From contig NZ_CP029797.1 of the NCBI RefSeq assembly GCF_003268595.1, positions 889,501-953,500 on the forward strand: 64,000 nt of DNA. The letters are read 5' to 3'. This document shows, piece by piece, positions 45,808 to 55,619 of the stretch (positions within the stretch are counted from its first letter, which is position 1; the number at the start of each line of letters is the position of its first letter). The translations under genes and the position numbers were made by a program. The DNA comes from Paraliobacillus zengyii (GTDB lineage: Bacteria; Bacillota; Bacilli; Bacillales; Amphibacillaceae). The notes under the pieces were generated by a model. That model had not been told where the DNA came from. It made no database searches and saw nothing but the letters and a program-made list of their open reading frames with translations.

Positions 45808-45879
45808 TTCAGATTGATCAAGATAGTTGTTTATGTTTCTTGCGTATGAGTTTAATTACGAGACAACCGCCATGTTGAT

Positions 45880-46320
45880 TTTTGCTTCAGTCAGTCGCTT
45901 TCCGCGGGCAAGTCTTTTCGATGGGTCGAGTAATCGCAGACCCAACGCTTCAACTTCCTCGGAAGCAAAGTGCGCTTCCTGCGGGATTTTCAGCTGTTGC
46001 TTTTCCCGCAGGAGTCGACTGTCCTACGCTACAATCAATCAGCATAACGTGAACAACTGTCATAAGCACAATAAAAATTTTGACCAGTAGACAATATATC
46101 ACTTTTAACACCTATCCAGCGGAGCAATTGAAATGGGTGAGACTCCAGTGGGAACAGCAAATGTTTTCGATGGGATGAGTAATCGCAATCCCACAGGCTG
46201 AAGATCCACTCGGAAAGCGGTTTTTGCTTATCCGAGTTAGCTGAAGTCGTGCCCACGGAAAGCGATCCCATTTCAATTGTGGAGCGGGTAAGGAATCTAT
46301 GTCACAGTTTCTCTCAATTT
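45880..46320. repeat. Paired palindrome locus D (elements D1 and D2)
   Basis: D1 (45889-46024) and D2 (46125-46279) converge with a 101-nt spacer. Both carry a side hairpin: D1 in the GACCCA form, D2 in the TCCCA form, each with the complement of loop TGCGATTACTC on this strand. Outer arms CAATTGAAATGGG (D2) are identical with C1. The unit including spacer and the small CACAGTTT hairpin remnant at its right is a near-identical inverted copy of locus C. Located between convergent comK and yhjD. A frame of 87 codons here recurs in locus C and is an artefact of the repeat. Confidence 0.85.
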
Positions 46321-46375
46321 CGAATATTGAAAAGCAACAATATTTGCGAAAAGAGGATTAATTTAAAATGTAAAC

Positions 46376-46412
46376 AATGAAGGAACTCATTTAATGATGG
46401 GTTCCTTCATTA
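46376..46412 (-). terminator. Terminator after yhjD
   Basis: Stem AATGAAGGAACTCAT with its complement (one G-T pair), loop TTAA. Confidence 0.82.
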
Positions 46413-46434
46413 TTTAGTGAAACGGGGATAATTA

Positions 46435-46821
46435 TTAGCTTGTTAGTGTATGGTTTGAAGGTGTATGGACGCTTTCCATCAACTCACGAATTATTTTTTC
46501 TACATTTTTCCGAATGGTAGGATTAAAGTAATTCCGCTTCTCTTCTCGTCCTTGGCAAAGGTATAAATAGGATGAGAAGGTATCCGTTTTTTCCAAAGCA
46601 ATTACTTGTAACTTTTTCTGTACCATATATTTACGTAGTTGCTGTCTTTCTGCTACAGCTCTTTTTTCCATTCTTTGAAGCAATTCCAAATAAGGTTCTT
46701 TTATCTTAAATCCTTTTTCCTTTTCAATCTGTACTAAATCCTTTTGTATGACGACAATTGCCATGGATAAGAATAAAAACCGGGATCCTAATGCATATTC
46801 TGAATCATGTAAATAGCGCAT
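46435..46821 (-). CDS. yhjD: Conserved hypothetical YhjD
   Basis: 128 residues, predicted helical and soluble with one moderately hydrophobic helix (about 13-27, RFLFLSMAIVVIQKD). No known domain. Length and position between comK and the yhjE-sipV genes correspond to yhjD of B. subtilis (about 120 residues). ATG behind AAAGGAGG. A SOS box sits directly downstream of its -10 box, so it is likely induced by DNA damage. Confidence 0.72.
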   Translation of the reverse strand: MRYLHDSEYALGSRFLFLSMAIVVIQKDLVQIEKEKGFKIKEPYLELLQRMEKRAVAERQQLRKYMVQKKLQVIALEKTDTFSSYLYLCQGREEKRNYFNPTIRKNVEKIIRELMESVHTPSNHTLTS

Positions 46822-46838
46822 CTTTGCCCTCCTTTATA

Positions 46839-46881
46839 GAACGTTTGTTCTTATTATAACCTAATTTAATTGAAATTCAAA
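46839..46881 (-). promoter_or_regulatory. yhjD promoter with SOS (LexA) box
   Basis: On the minus strand TTTGAA (46881-46876), 17-nt spacer, TATAAT (46858-46853), followed within 3 nt by the perfect core GAAC-AAAC-GTTC (46850-46839; arms extend to AGAAC/GTTCT). The core equals the Cheo box GAAC-N4-GTTC of Bacillus LexA/DinR; the outer C and G of the full consensus are missing. Confidence 0.65.
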
Positions 46882-47001
46882 TGGATAGTTTAAAACTTTA
46901 TTGGTAAAAAACGAAATAATAGGAAAAATCGGTGTTTTACATTAAGATAGAAAGTGTAAACTAAGTATAAGTAACTGTTTCAATAGAGGAGTCCGTCAAC
47001 G

Positions 47002-47649
47002 ATGATTTTATTTAATACAATAAATTTGAATATAAATTCTATGCAAGAATTAATTGAAGATAATCAATTCGATACACTTTTAAAACAGCTATTGAAAACG
47101 TATGAAAGTTTTGGGCCTTTACCTGGTTTACTTTTACCGTTCATTGAGGCATTTCTTCCTTTCCTTCCATTGGTAGTATTTGTTATAACGAATGCAGCAG
47201 CTTATGGTTTATTAGAAGGGTTTTTACTTTCTTGGGCTGGTGCAAGTGCTGGGGCAATAGCTGTATTCTTTATTGTCCGTAGGTTAGGCGATAAACGCTT
47301 TTTTGTTTGGATACGTCATAATAAACAAGTTAAACGTGTTACGCATTGGTTAGAACGTCACGGATTCGGTCCATTATTTTTATTGATGTGCTTTCCTTTT
47401 TCTCCGTCGGCTATTATTAATACAGTAGCTGCCTTGTCAAAAATCAGTATGTATCAATTTGTCCTAGCTGTGTTGTTAGGGAAAACAGTTATGATTTTTT
47501 CTATTGCTTATGTAGGCAGCAGTATCGCATCTTTTGCGCAAAATCCTGTTAAAGCCATTGTAGTAGGTATTAGTATTTCGTTATTTTGGTTACTTGGTAA
47601 ATTTATTGAAAGATTCCTACATAGAAGAGGAAAAATGGGCGCTAAATAG
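47002..47649 (+). CDS. yhjE: TVP38/TMEM64-family membrane protein YhjE
   Basis: 215 residues with about five hydrophobic helices. The SNARE-associated/DedA-like pattern is present: PLPGLLLPFIEAFLPFLP, then a re-entrant GASAGAIAVFFIVRRLGDK and MCFPFSPSAIINTVAALSKIS (about 133-153). The family has scramblase or transporter roles in membrane lipid handling. GAGGAG lies 10 nt before ATG. Directly upstream of the signal peptidase gene, like yhjE-sipV. Confidence 0.87.
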   Translation: MILFNTINLNINSMQELIEDNQFDTLLKQLLKTYESFGPLPGLLLPFIEAFLPFLPLVVFVITNAAAYGLLEGFLLSWAGASAGAIAVFFIVRRLGDKRFFVWIRHNKQVKRVTHWLERHGFGPLFLLMCFPFSPSAIINTVAALSKISMYQFVLAVLLGKTVMIFSIAYVGSSIASFAQNPVKAIVVGISISLFWLLGKFIERFLHRRGKMGAK

Positions 47650-47718
47650 GAATGAAAAAGGATTAAATTTCCTACCTCCTGGGTATAATAGTATAAGTAA
47701 TACCTTGGAGGAATCCAG

Positions 47719-48273
47719 ATGAAACGAAAAAAATGGAATCGTTGGATTGTGTTGCGAACAATTTTAATTGCAGTAATCTTTGCTATGTTTTTTCGTTCTT
47801 ATTTATTTGCAAGTTATGTAGTAGATGGAAAATCAATGGAGCCAACATTGTATGATGGTAATTTAATTATGGTAAATCAAGTATTATATGATTTTTCAGA
47901 TGTGTCCCGTTTTGATGTTATTGTGTTTCATGCAAATGATAAAGAAGATTATGTGAAACGGGTAATTGGAGAACCGGGAGATCAAATTAGAGTAAAAGAT
48001 GATAAATTGTATATTAACGAAGAATATGTCGAAGAAGCTTATTTGCAGGCATTTCGTGATCGAGTAACAGGAACATTAACAAAAGATTTTACTTTAGAAG
48101 AAGTAACAGGTGAAAATCAGGTACCTGAAGGGAAACTATTTGTACTAGGCGATAATAGAGGGAATAGCTTGGATAGTCGTTATTTTGGTTTTATTGATCA
48201 AGAGACAGTTGTGGGAAAAGTTGATATTCGGTATTGGCCTGTTTCCCAAGTAGGATTTCATTTTACAGATTAG
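47719..48273 (+). CDS. sipV: Type I signal peptidase (SipV position)
   Basis: 184 residues. One N-terminal membrane anchor (about 11-30), then the catalytic Ser in GKSMEPTL (about 39-46) and catalytic Lys in YVKRVIGEPGD (about 77-87), followed by GDNRGNSLDSRYFG (about 143-156). Cleaves signal peptides of secreted preproteins outside the membrane. Single-anchor form as in Bacillus SipS/T/U/V. ATG behind TTGGAGGA. The placement between yhjE and addB equals sipV. Confidence 0.92.
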   Translation: MKRKKWNRWIVLRTILIAVIFAMFFRSYLFASYVVDGKSMEPTLYDGNLIMVNQVLYDFSDVSRFDVIVFHANDKEDYVKRVIGEPGDQIRVKDDKLYINEEYVEEAYLQAFRDRVTGTLTKDFTLEEVTGENQVPEGKLFVLGDNRGNSLDSRYFGFIDQETVVGKVDIRYWPVSQVGFHFTD

Positions 48274-48279
48274 GTTAAA

Positions 48280-48315
48280 GTGTGGACACAAATAGGTGTC
48301 CACACTCTTTTTTTT
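48280..48315 (+). terminator. Terminator after signal peptidase gene
   Basis: Perfect 10-bp stem GTGTGGACAC / GTGTCCACAC, then eight T. Confidence 0.9.
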
Positions 48316-48370
48316 GGGGCAGACATGTTAAAATAGATTTAGTCGATCCAATGATAGGAGAGAAGAAATT

Positions 48371-51300
48371 ATGGGAATACGATTTCTATTAGGGAATGCA
48401 ACAACTTCAAAGAGCAATCAATGCTTAGCTGAAATAAAAAACAAGTTAAAAAGTGACCCGATGGGCCCAGCAATTATATATTTAGTTCCAGATCAAATGA
48501 CATTTCAACAAGAATATGCATTAATACAGGATGAAGCAGTTAGTGGAAGCATTCGTGCACAAGTTTTTAGTTTTTCTAGACTTGCTTGGCGTGTTCTCCA
48601 GGAAACTGGTGGTGCGACGAAGCAATTTATTAGTTCGATTGGTGTACAGATGATGCTTCGGAAAATTATAGAAGAACGGACAACTGATTGGCAAATGTTT
48701 CAGAAGTCAATTGAGAAACAGGGTTTTATTGATCAAATGGAAACAATGATTACGGAGTTTAAACGCTATTGTATTACACCAGACATGCTATCTGTGCAAA
48801 TAAGCGAAATGGATCGTTTTCACCATCTCGAACCAAATGAAATAGGACTTAAACAAAAATTAGAGGATTTACATTATATTTATGATAAGTTATCAAACGT
48901 ATTATATGGAAAGTATATTGATAGTGAAGACCAATTAGCTTTATTGGCAGAGAAAATAGCAGAAACAACTTTTTTAGAAGATGCTGTTGTATATATAGAC
49001 GGTTTTCATCGATTCACGCCACAAGAGCAATTGGTTTTAGAAGCAATTATGAAAAAAAGTGACGATGTAACAGTAACATTAACAATGGATCAGGCTACAG
49101 ATGAAACAGTCTCCCAATTTGATTTATTTTCTCAAACAAAAGAGACATATCAAACATTAAACCAATTGGCAGATAATCTAGCAATCACAAAAAAAGTTGA
49201 ATTAGTCAAGCCAAAAGAAGGAGAGATAGCCCCTTACTTTGCCCATTTAGAAAAATATTTCGATAAACGTCCTGCTCCTGCTTATCATGCTGAAGTACCG
49301 ATTCAAATAGCCCAAGCTGTACATCCACGAGCAGAAGTAGAAGGAGCAGCACAAGAAATTCTTCGATTAGTCAGAGAAGAAGGTTATCGTTATCAAGATA
49401 TGGTTGTATTAGTTCGAGAAACCGCGATCTATCATGACTTGATTGCTACGATTTTTCAAGATTATCAGATTCCCGCATTTATTGATGAGAAACGAACGAT
49501 GCTTCACCATCCATTGATTGAATTAATACGTTCTGCATTGGATGTTGTGAGCGGAAATTGGCGTTATGATGCGGTTTTTCGTTTGTTGAAGACGGGGTTA
49601 ATTCCTGCCCAAAATCAAAAAGATCCCTTAGATGAGAATGCTGTTGATACATTAGAGAACTATGTGTTGGAATATGGTATACGTGGAAGAAAGCAGTGGC
49701 TTGGCGAAAAGCCTTGGATTTTCCAACGTTTTCGTGGGTTTGATCATGCGACACAAACAGATCAAGAAAGACAAATGCAGCAACAAATTAACCACTATCG
49801 CAAACAAATTATCCAGACAATGAAACCATTAGATGATAGCTTACGAGCAGCAAAGACGATTGAAGAAAGGGCTATCATTTTGTTTGCATGGCTAGAATCA
49901 TTAGATATTACCAAACAACTAGAAGAAATTCGCGATCAATTAGATGAAAACGGTCAGATTGAAGCAGCGCGTGAGCAAGGACAAGTATGGGATGCTGTTA
50001 TGCAATTGCTTGATGAAATGGTCGAGATTACAGGGGATGAAAAGATTTCCTTACAGTTGTTCCAACAAAGTTTAGAAACGGGATTTGAAACGTTAAAATT
50101 TTCCCATGTTCCACCTAGTATTGATCATGTCGTGATAGGAACAATCGATCGGTCACGGGTAAGTGGAATTAAGTCCGCCTTTTTACTTGGGGTCAATGAA
50201 GGTACGTGGCCGATGAAGCCAAGTATTGATGGAATGTTATCAGAAGAGGATCGGAATGCTTTAGAAGAGCATGGATTAAAATTAGCGGATGGAGAAAAGC
50301 AACAATTATTAGATGATTGGTTTTATGTTTATTTAGCTTTCACTGTAGCAACAGAGAGGCTATGGATCAGTTATCCACTTAGTGATGCGGAAGGAAAGGG
50401 CAAGATGCCATCTTCTTTGGTCAAACGAATAAATGACTTATTTCCTGCAAATTCTGAAAGTATTTTATTACCTGATCCAGAGGAAATGACCGATTCTGAT
50501 CGATTTGTTGCAACACCAACAAAAACGAGATCAGCTTTAACAGCTCAATTGGCAAAGTATCAACGTGCTTATCCAATTGATCCAATTTGGTGGAGTGTGT
50601 TTAATTGGTTTGTTATAAACCATGATCAACATAGTAAAACAAATACGATTCTAAAAAGTTTATTTTATCAAAATAGCACAACGAATTTATCAAAAGAAAC
50701 TGTTGAAGCATTATATCCAAAACAAATAAAAGCAAGTGTATCGCGGATGGAAATGTATCATCGATGTTCTTACCAACACTTTGCTCAATATAGCTTAGGT
50801 TTGGAAGAAAGACGAACATATAAATTAGATGCACCTGATATCGGTCAATTATTTCACGAAGCGCTCAAGCAAATCACCGATTGGATTCAAAAAGAAGGTC
50901 GTGGGTTTGTAGATGTTTATCAATCAGAAGCAGATCAATATGCACAGCGAGCTGTGAAGCAACTTGCTCCGATCTTACAACATCAAATTTTACAAAGTTC
51001 GAATCGTTACGAATATATGAAAACAAAATTAGAGCGAATTATTTCACGAGCAACGTATGTCTTAAGTGAACAATCGAGAAAGAGTAACTTTTCTCCTATT
51101 GGATTGGAAATGGGCTTCGGATTACCCGAAAGTCAATTAGATCCCTTGCAATTAGACTTACCAAATGGACATGAGCTCGTTTTACGTGGAAGAATCGATC
51201 GCGTGGACCGCGCTAATATAAAAGATGCCCTTTATTTGCGAATCATTGATTATAAATCAAGTGCTCAAGGGCTGAATTTGGTAGAAGTGTATTATGGCTT

Positions 51301-51856
51301 ATCCCTACAAATGCTTGCATATTTGGATGTTATTTTAGCGAATTCAGAAAAATGGTTAGGAATTCAAGCTACTCCAGCTGGGGTTTTGTATTTTCATGTT
51401 CATAATCCAATCATATCAGAAACAAAAGCATTAGATGAGCAATCACTTGAGGAAAATTTATTCAAGAAGTTTAAGATGCAAGGCTTGTTAATCGAGGATG
51501 AAGAAGTGGTCCAACTGATGGACACAGATTTAGAAACAGGTATGAGTCCAGTTATTCCAGCAGGATTGAAAAAGGATGGAACGTTTAGAAGTGGTTCCCA
51601 AATTACATCCAATGAAAACTTTAGTCATCTACAAGGCTATGTTCGGCAATTAATGACTGAAGCGGGTGTTGATATAACAAATGGTGGTGTTCATTTAAAT
51701 CCGTATCAACAAAAGCAACAAACAGCATGTAGCTTTTGCTCATTCCGCTCTGTTTGTCAATTCGATGCAACGTTACCAGAGAACAATTATAGAAGATTGC
51801 AAACGTATAAAGAAGAGGAAGTATTACAAAAAATCATCACAAAGGGGGAATTCTAA
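48371..51856 (+). CDS. addB: ATP-dependent helicase/nuclease subunit B (AddB), degenerate Walker A
   Basis: 1161 residues, normal length. Partner of AddA in double-strand-break resection and Chi recognition (RecBCD equivalent). N-terminal LVPDQMTF follows the nucleotide-binding loop, which reads GNATTSKS (residues 8-15) instead of the usual GxxGxGKS/T. The C-terminal RecB-like nuclease has GRIDRVDR and IDYKSS (about 960). The four cysteines of the Fe-S cluster are present: one in MYHRCSYQHF (about 799) and three in TACSFCSFRSVCQF (about 1117-1130). The stop overlaps the addA start by one base. Confidence 0.95.
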   Translation: MGIRFLLGNATTSKSNQCLAEIKNKLKSDPMGPAIIYLVPDQMTFQQEYALIQDEAVSGSIRAQVFSFSRLAWRVLQETGGATKQFISSIGVQMMLRKIIEERTTDWQMFQKSIEKQGFIDQMETMITEFKRYCITPDMLSVQISEMDRFHHLEPNEIGLKQKLEDLHYIYDKLSNVLYGKYIDSEDQLALLAEKIAETTFLEDAVVYIDGFHRFTPQEQLVLEAIMKKSDDVTVTLTMDQATDETVSQFDLFSQTKETYQTLNQLADNLAITKKVELVKPKEGEIAPYFAHLEKYFDKRPAPAYHAEVPIQIAQAVHPRAEVEGAAQEILRLVREEGYRYQDMVVLVRETAIYHDLIATIFQDYQIPAFIDEKRTMLHHPLIELIRSALDVVSGNWRYDAVFRLLKTGLIPAQNQKDPLDENAVDTLENYVLEYGIRGRKQWLGEKPWIFQRFRGFDHATQTDQERQMQQQINHYRKQIIQTMKPLDDSLRAAKTIEERAIILFAWLESLDITKQLEEIRDQLDENGQIEAAREQGQVWDAVMQLLDEMVEITGDEKISLQLFQQSLETGFETLKFSHVPPSIDHVVIGTIDRSRVSGIKSAFLLGVNEGTWPMKPSIDGMLSEEDRNALEEHGLKLADGEKQQLLDDWFYVYLAFTVATERLWISYPLSDAEGKGKMPSSLVKRINDLFPANSESILLPDPEEMTDSDRFVATPTKTRSALTAQLAKYQRAYPIDPIWWSVFNWFVINHDQHSKTNTILKSLFYQNSTTNLSKETVEALYPKQIKASVSRMEMYHRCSYQHFAQYSLGLEERRTYKLDAPDIGQLFHEALKQITDWIQKEGRGFVDVYQSEADQYAQRAVKQLAPILQHQILQSSNRYEYMKTKLERIISRATYVLSEQSRKSNFSPIGLEMGFGLPESQLDPLQLDLPNGHELVLRGRIDRVDRANIKDALYLRIIDYKSSAQGLNLVEVYYGLSLQMLAYLDVILANSEKWLGIQATPAGVLYFHVHNPIISETKALDEQSLEENLFKKFKMQGLLIEDEEVVQLMDTDLETGMSPVIPAGLKKDGTFRSGSQITSNENFSHLQGYVRQLMTEAGVDITNGGVHLNPYQQKQQTACSFCSFRSVCQFDATLPENNYRRLQTYKEEEVLQKIITKGEF

Positions 51857-54800
51857 TGCCACAATGGACGAAGGAACAAGAAGATGCCATTTACACACAT
51901 GGTAGCGATACGCTAGTAGCAGCCGCGGCAGGATCAGGGAAAACAGCAGTTCTAGTAGAGCGTATTATTCAAAAATTGTTGAACCAGGATAAGCCTATTG
52001 ATATAGATTCCCTACTAGTTGTGACGTTTACAAATGCTGCTGCACAAGAAATGCGAAATCGTGTTGCAGAAGCACTTGAGAAAGCATTAGAAGATAACCC
52101 TGAATCGTTCCATTTGAAAAAACAATTATCTTTACTACAACAAGCGTCGATTCAAACATTGCACTCTTTTTGTATGGATTTAATCCGTCGCAATTCTTAT
52201 TTACTGGATATTGATCCAGGTTTTCGAATTGCTGATAGTGTCGAAGGGGATTTGATGCGTCAAGAGGTATTAGAAGATTTGTTTGAGGAGTGGTATGGCA
52301 AAGAGCCAGCTGAACAGGATGCATTTTTTGAAGTAATTGATCGTTTCTCTAGTGATCGTAGTGACTTAGAAGTAGAAGCGCTTGTCTTAAAATTGTATAA
52401 TTTTGCAATGCAAAATCCTTGGCCAGAACAGTGGTTAGACAATCTTGCGGCAATGTACCAAGTTAGTCCAGATACAGATGAGAGTCAAATTAATTGGTTA
52501 CAGATCTTAAAAAGAGATGTAAAAAGTCAGCTTTTTGCGATGCGTTCAGAGGCGGAGTCAGCTCTTGCGTTAACAAGAGAAAGTGATGGCCCTTACCATT
52601 ATGCAGATGCAATTGATGCTGATTTGGCTATGATTCAAGAAGCGAGTACTCAATTGGAAATGGGCTGGGACATGGTCCAAGCAATATTTAAAAATTCAAA
52701 GTTCACCGCATTATCCCGTAAGAAAGCGGATTTTGATGAAGCTAAAAAGGAAAAAGTGAAAGAAATACGAGCTAAATATAAAAAACGCTGGAATGACCTT
52801 GCCACAGACTGGTTTTCGCGAGAACTTTCTAGTTATTTAACCGATATGCAGCACTTGTATCCAACGATGAAGCAACTCGTGATCCTTGTAAAGGAATTTA
52901 AACAAAATTATGCTATCTTAAAAAAAGAAAAGGCGCTCGTCGACTTTTCTGACTTAGAACATTATGCTCTAGCGATTTTATTAGCAGAGGAATCAACGGA
53001 AGTTGAAGCAAAACCGTCAGAAGTAGCCCATGCGCTACAAGCGAAATTCTCAGAAGTCTTAGTAGATGAATATCAAGATACGAACTTAGTACAAGAAACG
53101 TTATTAACATTAGTTACGCAAAAAGATCCTGGTAATATGTTTATGGTTGGGGATGTGAAACAAAGTATTTATCGTTTTCGTCATGCGGAGCCATCTTTGT
53201 TTATTAATAAGTACAACCAATTTGCTGCAAAGAGCCATCCAGCACACCGAATTGACTTAGCGCGAAATTTCAGGAGTAGAAAAGAAGTACTGTCAGCAAC
53301 AAACTATATTTTCAGGCAGCTAATAGATGAAGAAGTTGGCGAGATCGCCTATGAAGATGATGCAGCTTTAATTTATGCAAACCTTATGTATGATGATATT
53401 GCTCTAATGGACGCAGATGCGGAAGTTGTAATTATTGATCGTGAAACACAAGAAGATCCAAACGAAGAACAAGCAGAGAGTTTAGAAGACTTAGAAAAAG
53501 CACAGATCGAAGCGCGTGCTTATGCAACACGGATTCAGGGATGGATTGGAAATAAAGACACACCACCAATGCAAGTAATTGATAAAGCAACAGGAGCGAA
53601 ACGAAATATTGAATATCGTGATATCGTGATATTAATGCGGTCAATGACATGGGCATCTACCATAATGGAAGAACTTAAACAACAAGGGATTCCAGTTTAT
53701 GCGGAGCTAGCAACGGGTTACTTAGAAGCAATTGAAATTAAGATTATGCTTAGTCTATTAAAAGTAATTGATAATCCAAAACAAGATATCCCTCTAGCTA
53801 GTGTATTGCGCTCTCCAATTGTTGGACTTAATGAAGAAGATCTTGCCCAAATTCGGTTATCTAAAAAACGAACAAGTTATTATGAAGCATTACAAACGTT
53901 TGTTAACCAGACAACTTCAGACGTGAAAAGAGCCCAAATTGAATTGTTTTTGACACAGTTAAAAGATTGGCGTTTGCAAGCACGTCAAGGTGCTTTAGCA
54001 GAATTGATTTGGCAGATTTATCGTGACACAGGTTATTATGATTTTGTTGGTGGCATACCTGGTGGACGACAAAGACAGGCTAACCTACGTGCCTTATATG
54101 ATCGAGCACGCGGGTATGAAGCGACATCCTTCCGTGGGTTATTCCGATTTTTACGCTTTATTGATCGCATGGAAGAAAATGGAGATGATTTAGGTGCAGC
54201 ACGTGCATTAGGTGAACAAGAAGACGTCGTACGCATTATGACGGTCCATAAAAGTAAGGGATTAGAGTTTCCAGTCGTTATTTTAGGGGCAATGGATAAG
54301 CAATTTAATCAACAAGATTTACGTCAGAAATACCTTTTGCACAAAGATCTAGGTTTTGGTAGTAAATATATTGATCCTGAAAAGAGAATCATGTATCCAA
54401 CACTTGCTTATCATGCATTAAAACAGCAAATGCAGCGAGAGTTATGGGCTGAAGAAATGCGTGTTTTATATGTTGCATTAACACGTGCAAAAGAGAAACT
54501 TGTTATGATAGGAACGATAGCTTCTTTTGAGAAAAAACAAGCGAAGTGGCAAGAAATAACAGAACATAGCGAACTAGTTTTGCCAGCACATTATCGTTTG
54601 GAAACGAACACGTATCTTGATTGGGTAGCCTCAACATTAATCAGACACCAACAGGCTACGGTCTTACGTGATACTGAATTGAGTGAGAAAATTCCGCTTG
54701 TAATTCAAAACGATGAATCAAAGTGGAAAATACAAGTAGAGAATGCCGATGTTTACCGAACAATTGTAGAAAAGAAAGAAACGGCTTCAGTGGATTTGAT

Positions 54801-55572
54801 TGATAAAATCAAGAATTGGCAAACGATTCCTACTACAGATGAAGATTTAGATGTGAAAGTGCGGGATCGTTTGAATTTCACTTATCCCCACAAACAAGCA
54901 GCAAGTTATCGTGCGAAACAGACGGTAACAGAAATTAAAAGACAACATGAAGTAAAAGATGATTATAGTGATACCAAGCTAGTTGAAACTTTCCAAACAC
55001 CAATTATGAGACGACCAGCTTTTATGCAAAAAGAAAAAAAGTTGAGTGCAGCAGAAGTCGGAACAGCAATGCACACGGTAATGCAACATTTTCCATTTAC
55101 AAAACAGTGGCAAGAAGCGGAACTTGCTGAAGAGGTACAAAAAATGGTCGTAAGGGAAATCTTAACACAAGATCAAGCTGATGTTATTAATTTACCTGCT
55201 ATTCTTAATTTTTTCCAAACGTCTATTGGTAAGCAAGTAGTAGAGACGGAGACGTCAGCGATGCATCGTGAAGTACCGTTTAGTTTGACTGTAGATGCAA
55301 GTGAGATTTATCCTGATTGGAATAAGGAAGAAAAGGAACGTATATTCATTCAGGGTGTAATGGATTTATTGATACCTTTGGATGATGGTTGGATATTAAT
55401 TGATTATAAAACAGATAAGATCCAAGGAGATGTAGATGAAAAGGTATTACTTGAACGCTATAAAGTTCAAATGAATTTATATTCACGTGCATTAGAAGAA
55501 ATTTGGAAAAAGCCAGTCAAAGCAAAATATCTATACTTCTTCGATAAAGCAATAGTAATCGAAGTGACATAA
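51856..55572 (+). CDS. addA: ATP-dependent helicase/nuclease subunit A (AddA)
   Basis: 1238 residues. UvrD/RecB-type helicase plus C-terminal nuclease. Motif I AAAGSGKTAVLVERI (about 18-32), motif Ia TFTNAAAQEMRNR, motif II VDEYQDTN (about 404), motif III VGDVKQSIYRFR, motif V TVHKSKGLEFP, motif VI VLYVALTRAKEKL. The nuclease domain has GVMDLLIPL and IDYKTDKI (about 1190). ATG overlaps the last base of the addB stop, behind AAAGGGGG. Acts with AddB on DNA ends. No sbcDC genes follow, unlike B. subtilis. Confidence 0.97.
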   Translation: MPQWTKEQEDAIYTHGSDTLVAAAAGSGKTAVLVERIIQKLLNQDKPIDIDSLLVVTFTNAAAQEMRNRVAEALEKALEDNPESFHLKKQLSLLQQASIQTLHSFCMDLIRRNSYLLDIDPGFRIADSVEGDLMRQEVLEDLFEEWYGKEPAEQDAFFEVIDRFSSDRSDLEVEALVLKLYNFAMQNPWPEQWLDNLAAMYQVSPDTDESQINWLQILKRDVKSQLFAMRSEAESALALTRESDGPYHYADAIDADLAMIQEASTQLEMGWDMVQAIFKNSKFTALSRKKADFDEAKKEKVKEIRAKYKKRWNDLATDWFSRELSSYLTDMQHLYPTMKQLVILVKEFKQNYAILKKEKALVDFSDLEHYALAILLAEESTEVEAKPSEVAHALQAKFSEVLVDEYQDTNLVQETLLTLVTQKDPGNMFMVGDVKQSIYRFRHAEPSLFINKYNQFAAKSHPAHRIDLARNFRSRKEVLSATNYIFRQLIDEEVGEIAYEDDAALIYANLMYDDIALMDADAEVVIIDRETQEDPNEEQAESLEDLEKAQIEARAYATRIQGWIGNKDTPPMQVIDKATGAKRNIEYRDIVILMRSMTWASTIMEELKQQGIPVYAELATGYLEAIEIKIMLSLLKVIDNPKQDIPLASVLRSPIVGLNEEDLAQIRLSKKRTSYYEALQTFVNQTTSDVKRAQIELFLTQLKDWRLQARQGALAELIWQIYRDTGYYDFVGGIPGGRQRQANLRALYDRARGYEATSFRGLFRFLRFIDRMEENGDDLGAARALGEQEDVVRIMTVHKSKGLEFPVVILGAMDKQFNQQDLRQKYLLHKDLGFGSKYIDPEKRIMYPTLAYHALKQQMQRELWAEEMRVLYVALTRAKEKLVMIGTIASFEKKQAKWQEITEHSELVLPAHYRLETNTYLDWVASTLIRHQQATVLRDTELSEKIPLVIQNDESKWKIQVENADVYRTIVEKKETASVDLIDKIKNWQTIPTTDEDLDVKVRDRLNFTYPHKQAASYRAKQTVTEIKRQHEVKDDYSDTKLVETFQTPIMRRPAFMQKEKKLSAAEVGTAMHTVMQHFPFTKQWQEAELAEEVQKMVVREILTQDQADVINLPAILNFFQTSIGKQVVETETSAMHREVPFSLTVDASEIYPDWNKEEKERIFIQGVMDLLIPLDDGWILIDYKTDKIQGDVDEKVLLERYKVQMNLYSRALEEIWKKPVKAKYLYFFDKAIVIEVT

Positions 55573-55576
55573 TTTT

Positions 55577-55613
55577 AAGCTGATGCGATAATAATGCATC
55601 AGCTTTTCTTTTT
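55577..55613 (+). terminator. Terminator after addBA
   Basis: Stem AAGCTGATGC / GCATCAGCTT with T-rich tail. Confidence 0.82.
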
Positions 55614-55619
55614 CAAATT

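Noticed and set aside
34549..46090. Nearly the same short protein (about 68-87 codons, beginning MLIFASVSRFPRASLFDG) appears as an open frame in loci C and D
   Set aside because: Both frames lie wholly inside the palindromic repeats, have no ribosome binding site, and owe their similarity to the repeat copies. The same holds for frames at 10579-10792, 25511-25786, 46035-46271 and 55594-55848.
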